A DNA stretch of 64,000 nucleotides from NCBI GenBank assembly GCA_022453515.1, contig JAJNNY010000057.1, forward strand, positions 124,001 to 188,000, read 5' to 3'. This DNA is from Astrocystis sublimbata (lineage: Eukaryota; Ascomycota; Sordariomycetes; Xylariales; Xylariaceae). Below, piece by piece: positions 46,601 to 54,950 of this stretch (positions are counted from its first letter, which is position 1; each line of letters starts with the position of its first letter). Below the pieces are notes generated by a model. The model was given only the letters and a program-made list of their open reading frames with translations. It did no database searches and had not been told where the DNA came from. A program made the position numbers and the translations under genes.

Positions 46601-49113
46601 ACCAGACTCGAGATGGAGAACAAATCGTCTGTCGGCGACACCTTGACCACGAGGGGACACAAGTAGGTAAACCAGCCCACAGTCCCAAGTATATCGCGGT
46701 TTGGATCCAGAGCCGATCGCTCGTGCTCTTGATTCCAGAGAATCGGTGGGGATCGGTCTCGGAATGTCTGCGCGAAAGAGAGTAGGAGAGCCGACATGAA
46801 GATATCGCAGGAATCTGTCTTGAGCTCTCTGCTGGCCGCTTCCAGCACGGATGTCACCTCGGACTCCAGCGTGAAGCCAAATGCGACGGTGCTCCCGTAT
46901 GTATTGAGGGTATCCTTGACGCCCCAGTATTCCCAGTTGCGCGGCGGGAGTTTCTCAAATGCGAGCTCGATGTCGTCGGTGGTCGTCTGCACACGGTGTT
47001 TTTGATGCACAGCCCATTCCTTGAAGGTGAGGGAGTTGCCGGACACGAGCTGCCCATCGGTGAGTAGTCTCTCCAGATCATCAGCTACAACCTGCCACGA
47101 CTTCAGATCGACGACGAGGTGGTGTGCGACAAGGTAAAGGAGCTGATAGCCATCGTTTGTATGGAAGTGATGGGCGGCAAAGACAGGGCCGTTCTCGATA
47201 TTAATGGAGAATTGAGCGGCCGTGGCGACGGACTCGAGCTCAGCGTTCGTGCCGATCAGGTGGTGCGCAAAAAGGTACGAGGTAGGGAGCACCGGTTCGG
47301 TCGACTGCCACCACGACCCGTTGGCGAAGTGAAAACGGGTGCGCAGCATCTTGTGATGGCCTACCACGGCCTCGAGGGCGGCGCGTAGATCCTCGACGCC
47401 GATGCTCTGCTTCAGTCGCAATAGTATGCTCTGGTTGAACCTATAATCACCATCGCTCGTTTTCCGCCGCGCCGAGTCCTTACCCATCCGTGTGTGAAAA
47501 TAGAGGTGTTGCATGGGTGACAGGTCGTACATATCAGGGGCGGATTCTACCGGTTCTGGGAACTGCGCCTCGGCAGGATTGGCGAGCGCGGCCAGCTCCA
47601 TCAAACTCGAAGCCTGCATGACGTCTCTAGCTGCGATGGGAATGCCTTCCGACTGGAATCGAACAGCGAGTTCCTCTGCCGCATGGGGGTCTCCTCCGAG
47701 ATGCGTGAAAGACAGGTTCATGCCTATCTCCTCCTGCTCGACGCGCAATATCTGGCTTACGGCATTCGAAAGCCGTCTTTCCATTGTCGTCGACGGTTTC
47801 CTCAACTCACCCTTCGATTCGATGGACATGATGCGCCGGTACAGGTCATCGTTCGCATTCTGGATCCACGTCTGCAGCTTTCTGCGATTGACCTGGCCCT
47901 CGCTGTCCAAAGGCATCTTCTCCAGGGGTATCCAAACATTGGGCATGCATTCGGGCGAGAGCTGAGACTCGACAGCTCTGCGAATGGTGGGAAGGTTCCT
48001 AGTGTAGTAGGCGTTTTGCAATCTGATCTCGCCATTGTCGCTGCTGCCGGGGACGGTGCCGCTGCTGTTGCTTTGTTCTGGGCCTTGGGTACCGCTGTCT
48101 GATAGGGTGAGCATGGCGACGACACGTCCCTCAAAGAGCCCAGCTTTGGGCTTCACCACAACCGCTCTGGAAACACCGTTTTCCGATGAAAGGGTCTGCT
48201 CAACATCGTTACGTAACCTACGCGAAGCTTTAGGGGGGATGGCTGGGGGGTTGCTGTACAGCGATGCTTGATATCTCATGCCTTGGACGCTGCTCTGCGG
48301 GGAGATGGGATCTACCGAGCTCACATTAGATGGCAATCTTGCCTCGCCCGGAAGCGGATTCGGGCTCAGCGGCGTCATGTTCCCACCTCGCTGTACCAAC
48401 ATCCTGCCGTCCTTTTCCACCACGGGCCCAACGGGCAGACCACGGGCGTCGCGACCTACGGCCATGTCTTCTGCTGGCCTGGGTTTCCAGCCAGGTTCTA
48501 CGGGCCAAGGGTCGGAGCGGGGCGCATCGCCGTACAGCTCGGCCGACGGTCTGAAGGGAAGACTCTCCATCGGTCTGCCAGCTTCGGCGGCTACAGGTTC
48601 GTGCCCGTACGGAGTGTTGTAGTATGGGACTTGGGTGAAAGGCGACACGGAGGTCACCGAGTTGTTACGGGCACGATGCGCAGACATTACAGTCGGTTGA
48701 CGTCGAAGAAAGGTCGATGATGTCTCGTGAACACCGCCATGCCTGCTCCCCTCGCCGCCCTGCACTCTATGGTCGTGAACGTCGTTGTCCTGGTCGTAGT
48801 ATTCGTAATCGTCGTCGTCGTGGCCCCAGGGGATGCCGTAGAAGGGTTGAGGTAGCTCGTTGGTGGCGACGCCGAGAGCGTCGGCGACAGATCTGAACAG
48901 GGCGGGCGTGTGTCGTCCGTCGTCTGTCTGGGCCATGGATGGGGTGTTCGCGGGCGACGAGAGGAAGCTGGCGGCAGTCTGGGGCATCGGCATGACATTT
49001 TCCGCCGATCTAACCTCGCGCAGGGACCGATCTCGCGGGCCATCGTCAAGGGGGTAGCTGGTGGTATCAAGTCGAGGTAAGGCTGACAGGGTAGACCATG
49101 TCGGATTGGCCAT
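40692..49113 (-). CDS. NRPS-derived pseudo-synthetase, catalytically degenerate
   Basis: Three exons (49113-45688, 45545-44437, 44364-40692; introns 142 and 72 nt) give 2735 residues. The order is: disordered residues 1-300; C-terminal remnant of an adenylation domain (about 310-430); carrier 1 with LGGDP (P476 for the Ser); epimerisation/condensation domain with HHLVVD (H664, H665, D669); condensation domain with SQAICDV at 1137-1143 in place of HHxxxDG; adenylation domain with PTSPKTYKA (about 1595) for the P-loop, VYGSAE, TGRFVR for TGDxxR and SSLRVDRRGL for the A10 Lys region; carrier 2 with LGGDI (I2022); condensation domain with SRAQYDD (about 2219); and a carrier-like domain with WGAHMPA (about 2582), then a polar tail. 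Folding motifs persist while catalytic residues are gone. No stops or frameshifts were seen, so it is probably expressed as a non-synthetic protein. Confidence 0.85.
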
Positions 49114-50838
49114 GGTGGCGAGGCGAGGTTACTATATTACACGGCAAGTCGAACGACTCTGGCAAAGGGTGCGCCCAAGGTTGACATAGTTCACATGCGA
49201 GGTTTTACTCGTCCACCCGACGGCGCCTACAGCACACACAGCAGGTCAAGACAGGGAGGGTGGTATCGCGAAAAAATTCGGCAAGCTGACGGAGAGGGAC
49301 AGCAGCACCTCCCACTCCCTGGCCCTACACGACCGGTGCCGCTTACGAGAGGTTGCGTGGGCCAGCGACGGCCGAGGCAGCGCGCGAGAAAGGGGAATGA
49401 GAGGTGGACGGGGGGCCTGGAAGCCAGTAGGGCAAGTTGGCCGCGCAGTTCGGTGGAGGTCGGGGTCGCACGATGTGAAGCGAAGCGATCAGGGAGTTGA
49501 TGAATGTGTATTGGGCACTATCGTCATCGTGAAGACGGGCGGGTGCATGTGTGGAAAGAGGTTCATGGCTACCTCGCTCAGCTACGTACGGCGGCTTGTG
49601 TCGCTACATTCTCACCGGTGCACATTTCCTAGAACAGTAGGTAAGCCCTCGGTGCATAACGTGTACCTGCTACTGTATGTACCGTTGCCGGGAACATGCA
49701 GTGAGAGTGGGTGGCTCGAGGGGGTGGACAGGTGGACAGGTGGACAGGTGGACAAGGAGGCGCAATAGCACATTACTATACATATATGCGCGATGGCCCA
49801 CGAACGCAGCACGAGTGGCAGGCAGCAAGGAAGTGGGCGGCGGGCTCGGCGGGCACCAACAATGGGCTACCTGCTCGTGCTGCCTGCGATCGTCATTCTC
49901 GACGGTCGAGTCCGGAACAGCTCGACAGGTACCTAGGCACGGCTAGGGTCGCAGGGTCGCGCAGGGCGAGATGGGGTCAAGGACTCAGGGGTGGCAGATT
50001 TCTGGGTCTGTTCTGGGTCTCGGAGATGGCACCAGGAACAGCCAAGACTCGATAGGGGCCAATGGGAAGACCGCCTCTCGCTCGTATGGCCTCTCCCCCG
50101 AACGGGCATGGCGGATTGGCATGGTGGAGGCATAAGTTGCTGCTGACAGTGACACCATCACACTGCTACTGCTGCTGCAGTCCACCTAATTTATTATCTG
50201 ACTGAGATTTGAATGAGTTCTTACATTGATTGTCCCTCACGTCTGACGCCTATTGCTTACATATATCGAGCTTGTATATGTTGTCTTACATAAGGGGAAT
50301 AAGAGACCGTGAAGCTGATTTATCCTAATAGCCGCCTCGAGGGGCGATCATTTGATTTGGTAGGGCGATAGTTAGTTGTTGGTCATGCAGGTGTGAGTGA
50401 AGTACATGAGTCCGTTCCTGCAGATGCGATATCACACATGTGTACACTATGGGGGAACGGATGCAATTTGAGTTCGAATGCTGATATGAAACTATCTAGT
50501 ATATCCTGTTATATGCACCAGGAGCTTGATTTGCGATTTCGTGGTAGTCCACATTCTTGAGTTTGCGCTTCATGCATGGGTCATCTGGAATTGCGTATTC
50601 GCATCGCACGCCCTCAGCAAACAAAGGGCGCAACTGGTTAGAGGGCGATCAAGTGGGAATAGACATGCTGGTTATAAAGCTGAGGTCAAAATCTTACATC
50701 ATCAGGCGTCCATGATCTTGCTTACAGTAAGTAGGTACCGACTATTATGTGAGTACTTAAGTAGTGCCGACCTATCTAGATACAAGCTTCTGATAAGCCA
50801 CGAACGAGATCTTGGACGATGTTAGATTCCGGTTTAGC
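49114..50838. other. Upstream region of the NRPS-like gene
   Basis: It includes four tandem copies of GGTGGACA at about 49726-49756 and a TACCTAGGCA-type motif near 49928. Frames on both strands are short and domain-free. AT content rises towards 50200-50800. Confidence 0.45.
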
Positions 50839-51193
50839 TGTTGGGATAAAACACCTTGTAGGGCGAGCTTAAGGTAGCGTAGAGGTCCTTCACTAAGCCC
50901 TTTCGATATTAATACGACTTAGAATAGCCCTAAAGTCCTACCTCAAGACATCATCAACTGATAGCCGGTGGTAAGAAGAAAAGATGGTATTTATCTTGCC
51001 AATTCTCTGTAACAAGTGAGTCATTATTTTAGCCGATGACATAGCGTGTATCCATTAACCCACCCTCTTATGCTACTTACCCCGTTACAAGAGCAGCCTT
51101 TGACAAGAAGTATTCGATCTCATCCGTTCGCTACCTCCTTCATTAGCACGTTTGACCTATTAATAACATTCAATTGCCTTGTCACATAAAACA
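50839..51193 (+). mobile_element. Probable Copia-type LTR (355 bp)
   Basis: The segment begins TGTTGGGATAAAACA and ends ATAAAACA, so it has the TG...CA ends with a TGTT/AACA inverted repeat typical of LTRs. It is followed at once by TGGTATCAGTGC (51194-51205), which closely resembles the initiator-Met-tRNA primer binding site TGGTATCAGAGC used by many Ty1/Copia elements. No second LTR was found downstream and no polymerase frame is present, so this is a solo or truncated 5' LTR. I did not find a clear target site duplication. Confidence 0.55.
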
Positions 51194-51205
51194 TGGTATC
51201 AGTGC
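51194..51205 (+). other. Copia-like primer binding site
   Basis: TGGTATCAGTGC lies directly after the putative LTR. It differs at one position from the TGGTATCAGAGC consensus. The call rests on sequence and position. Confidence 0.5.
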
Positions 51206-51213
51206 ATACGGAC

Positions 51214-51312
51214 ATGGCAGTTATCATGAATGAATCACCTGTCTTTCATGGAGAGAAACATCCGTCTGATGATGGCTTTATGTACTATTATAGCAACAAG
51301 CAGCAAAGCTAG
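51214..51312 (+). pseudogene. Possible truncated gag start of a Copia element
   Basis: An ATG 9 bases after the primer site opens a 32-codon frame (ending in TAG at 51310) that contains ESPVFHGEKHP. This loosely resembles the F-x-G-E-N gag start of Copia elements. The frame then stops and nothing similar follows, so if it is gag it is only a stub. Confidence 0.3.
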
Positions 51313-52516
51313 TAGCTGAGCTGGCTGCTGCATTAGCGTTGGGGCGTTTCATCGTCGGGGCCCTTGCTCGGGGACCACACAGCTAGCTGCGCCTCAGGTT
51401 TCGGCTCTTGCATCTTTCATCTTTCTAAAGTTCCAAATTCTTCTTTAATACCTATACCCATACCTGCATAACTCCGATGGTGTTATACCACCTCCTACAC
51501 CGGTATTTCGTCCTTATCGTCTGAGAACTCTACCTAAACGTATGAGGAGGAATGGTTACACCACCGCTACCGGTCGCCGGTCGCTGGTAGCTAGGTTCCC
51601 TATCTGCTCGTCTCACAATCACAATTCTTACTTATTGGAACTGGTATAGGTCCCGTACGAGTCAGGGGAACTTCTGCAAATTGCTCAAGCCCTAACGGAT
51701 TAGGCTTAGCGCCCCTGTCATCAAAGCACTTGGCTTATGTAAGATGCTGCGTGGTACAGACGTGAAATCAAACTCTAATATCAAGCCCTCAAGTTGATGT
51801 TACCCAAGTAGGTAGTCAACGTGGTGGAAAACGTGGAATCGAAACGCTAATACTAAGCGTTCATGTCGCCTCTACTACTTCCTTAGCTAAGGCTCAGCTC
51901 AATGGGCAGCTGATTGGTTAGCTAAGGGAGTTGGTTATACAACTTACTATCGTGGAATATGTATAGAATTGTATAGAACAACTCTGATATCGAGATCAAG
52001 CTTTACACAACTGTAGATTCAAACTCTAAGTCTATATTAAAATGAGTGATTAGGGTTCAGCGTTCGTCATCTATGAAAAGGCCACATCGCCTCGCAAGCT
52101 TTCTGTTTCTAGAATCTACATTTACCTTATTCTGTCTTATCCCCAGTTGAAGTTCGATTTGATATTCTGCCTCACCCCAACAAATCAACAAACTACGACC
52201 CCTTAACAGGTTCAAGAACAACTTCAACCCGTACTCTCCAGTGTCACATCTCGAAAAACGCCATCTTACCTACCTAATCTATTACCAACAAGCTAGCTAC
52301 AGCAGCTGGCTCGCCTAGGTACGTACTTGAAAGATCTGTCCTTTACTTAATCACTTACTGCCTCACTTACTGACTGACCTACTCTAGCACGGGAGTAGGC
52401 GAAATGTCATTGCCATACATCCACGAACCATCGAACTGGCACCTAGGTCATACAAACCCCTTCCTACGTCAAGAAGAAGCTGCCCTGCAGCGGCAGCAGC
52501 ATATATTAGACCTGCA
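51313..52516. repeat. Repeat debris and upstream region of the AIG2-like gene
   Basis: There is no gene here. At 51766-51800 and 51836-51866 a segment (ACGTGAAATCAAACTCTAAT and ACGTGGAATCGAAACGCTAA) occurs as a diverged direct repeat, and a third related piece lies near 51973-51997. Read on the minus strand these resemble mutated primer-site sequence (TGATATTAGAG, CGATATCAGAG). They may be remnants of Copia insertions in the opposite orientation. ACCTACCTA/CCTAGGTACGTA motifs occur at about 52268-52326. Confidence 0.35.
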
Positions 52517-53364
52517 ATGGAACGAGGTCATCAACCGCCCCCGCAACCCCAATCTCAGCCACAACCGCAACCCCAGCCCCAGCCCCAACTACACAAGGCA
52601 CTACACCCCCTCCTCCCCTGCCCCCTCTTCATCTACGGCACCCTCCGCGCCCTGCCCCTTCTCGCATGGGTCCTCACAGGCGACGCGGCCAACGTCGCGG
52701 CGGCGGCGAAGCTCGTGCGCCCGGCCGTGCTTCGCGGGCCCCACGCCCGGTACGCCGTGCGGCACGGCGACTATCCGGCGCTCGTCAGGGTCGGGGGCGA
52801 GGATGATGGGGGGAAAAGACAAAGGAAAGGGGACGGTGAAACGACGACATATGGGGAAGAGCAAGGGCAAGAGCAAGGGAAAGCTGGACGTGAGCGTGAT
52901 GGATACGTCGGAGACGGAGACGGAGATGGAGACGGCGGCCCGGATACTGACACGCATGCATCGTCACATTCACGATCACATCCACGATCACGAGCACGAG
53001 CATCACCACCATATTCACCACCATCATCACCACCACCATATTCACCACCACCATATTCATCACCATCACCACCACCATCACTATCATCAGGAATAGAAAC
53101 TGGTCTTAGTCTTAGTCTTGGTCACAGTCTCGGCGATGATCTCGGTGATGATCTAGACAGTGATCCCACAACAGAGATAGACGGCTACCTCCTGACTCCC
53201 CAAACCCTCTCGCAGCGCAGGAAACTCGACGACTTCGAAGGCGAGGCGTACGAGGTGGCGTCCGTCACCGTCACTGTCCTCACTCCTGCTCCTGCTCCTG
53301 CTCCCACTCTCGGTGGTGGGAGCAGTCGCAACAACAACAACAACAACAATAATGATAACGACAA

Positions 53365-53404
<40 letters not shown>

Positions 53405-53824
53405 ACCCTCGTCAGCCTCAGCAAGCACCCCCACCACCACAACAACCCCCACAACCACCAACACGACTTGCACGTCGACGCCAGTCTTTTCGTGCCGGAG
53501 GGAGCTTTGTTTCGAGCAAAATCCCCATCATACACACACACACATTTACCACCAGCCTCATCATCACCATCCTAATCACATCCACCATCCCAAAAACAAA
53601 AACAAAAACAAAAACAAACACCAACCGACCACTGGATCCATCCCCCAACCCCGGTTCCTGAAACTATCACGGTCGAAGCAGACGTCTACCTCTGGGCCGG
53701 CTCCTCTGATGACCTGAGTAACGAGCCCTGGGACCTGGCGACGTTTGAACGGGAGCGGCTGGGTGATTGGTTGGATCTCTTTGAGGGGATGGAGATGGTT
53801 GGGGATGAGGATGATGATGAATAG
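52517..53824 (+). CDS. AIG2/gamma-glutamylcyclotransferase-like protein with repeat insertions
   Basis: The frame from 52517 carries the AIG2 start CPLFIYGTLRALPLLAWVL and HARYAVRHGDYPALVRV. A low-complexity insertion of about 120 residues follows, then RKLDDFEGEAYEVASVTV, the family DxFEGxxY segment. The expected C-terminus (EADVYLWAGSSDDL to RERLGDWLDLFEG) lies at 53672-53824 in the same frame but after a TAA at 53573. An intron 53316-53681 (GTGGGA...GCAG), which would remove the AAC and CAC microsatellites, keeps phase and gives 313 residues. Other donors nearby are possible, and without splicing the gene is broken. AIG2-fold proteins cleave gamma-glutamyl amines or amides, with the Glu of the FEG segment as a candidate catalytic residue. 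The N-terminal PQ repeat also comes from a microsatellite. Confidence 0.6.
52974..53085 (+). repeat. CAC/CAT trinucleotide tract
   Basis: A dense tract of CAC, CAT and TCA triplets that reads as poly-His in one frame and Ser/Pro-rich in another. It lies inside the AIG2-like gene. Confidence 0.8.
53330..53403 (+). repeat. AAC trinucleotide microsatellite
   Basis: Two runs of AAC/AAT repeats interrupted by GATAACGACAAA, reading as poly-Asn in the AIG2 frame. They fall within the proposed long intron. Confidence 0.85.
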
Positions 53825-54950
53825 GAGGAGGAATATGAGGGAAAGGAGGAATATGAGGGAAAGGAGGGAGAGGACTTACACCTCCCAATCTGATGCACAC
53901 CTAAGTTAGTCAATCACCTGACGATATTCTTGATCACCTGTTTGCAAAGAAAAAGGAAATGAGAGAAAGGAGGAAAGGGAGGACGGGGAGGAGGAGGGAA
54001 GAAGATGAAGAAGGAAGGAGGAAAAGGGGAGGAGCGGAGAGCAAGTCAGCCGGTAGCTGCTAAACCTATACTCTCCCTCCCCCCTAAATCCTCACCATGC
54101 CTCTTTCTCTCAATCATGCTGAGATCGAGGGTGTCGTTATACCACAAAGCGGGCGATGAACAAGAGCATTTCACAATCATAATAAATATGTGCACACACA
54201 CCATTAAATGTCAATAAAGCATGCGACTCGTACACACACACACCCTTGTAGTCATCGCAACCAGGCAGATGGATATATGATTCATTACATCCAGCCCTGT
54301 AGTCTGTCGACCTAAAAAGCTAGATGATGGTATATCTATTCACTCTATTCCAATAGGGTAGGTACCTAAAGTAAGGTAACTAACTGTAACCAAGACCCAA
54401 GCAATGTCGAAAGTAATAGTTCTAGTAACAGCACCAGCACCGCCAGTACCAGCAGCACCACCATCACCACAAGCAGCAATAGGCAGTGATAATAGTAATC
54501 TTCGTCGTCGTAGTATACATACATACACACAGCCTTCAATTCAATTCAATTCGATTCGATTCAAACCAACCTCCACCTCCACCTCCACCTTGCTCTTACT
54601 CATCCTCGTCATCATAATCATGAATGAAGAAGCCGTCCGTGCGGCAATAACAACAGTAACAACAACAATAATGTCGGATCCTAGCTTTAGTTTCCTGCCT
54701 TCATGTTCCTACCCATCCCTCCTTCCAGCCTACCTATAGTTATAATACAGTACAAGCATTTCCTTCCCATCTATCACTGGCTCATTCATGTGTGTATCAA
54801 CTTCCATGCCCATAAACGGATGTAGGTAGCAAGCACAACGCCTTCTCCTCATCGTCGCATATACCGCCAGCCCCTCCACCCACGATCGCGACCACCACCA
54901 TTGCGGAGATTGATATGAACAAAGCGCTCGCTGGAATCCAGTGTCCCATC
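53825..54950. other. Convergent 3' intergenic region rich in simple repeats
   Basis: It holds GGAGGAA-type purine tracts (53824-54030), CA repeats near 54190 and 54232, a GGTACCTAAAG motif at about 54360, and a CCTCCA hexamer run near 54570-54590. No coding frame is supported. Confidence 0.45.

Noticed and set aside
40692..49113. Calling this gene an active nonribosomal peptide synthetase
   Set aside because: The carrier serines, adenylation P-loop, TGD Asp and most condensation His residues are missing, so standard NRPS chemistry is not possible.
50440..50520. Possible tRNA B-box (GTTCGAATG)
   Set aside because: No matching A-box or cloverleaf could be formed around it.
52404..53096. Plus-strand frame of 230 residues ending in poly-His
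   Set aside because: It is an alternative frame of the AIG2-like gene; its C-terminus comes from the CAC microsatellite and it has no domain.
53153..53541. Minus-strand frames rich in Val and Leu
   Set aside because: These are translations of the AAC/CAC repeats in the reverse frame; the hydrophobicity is an artefact of the repeat.
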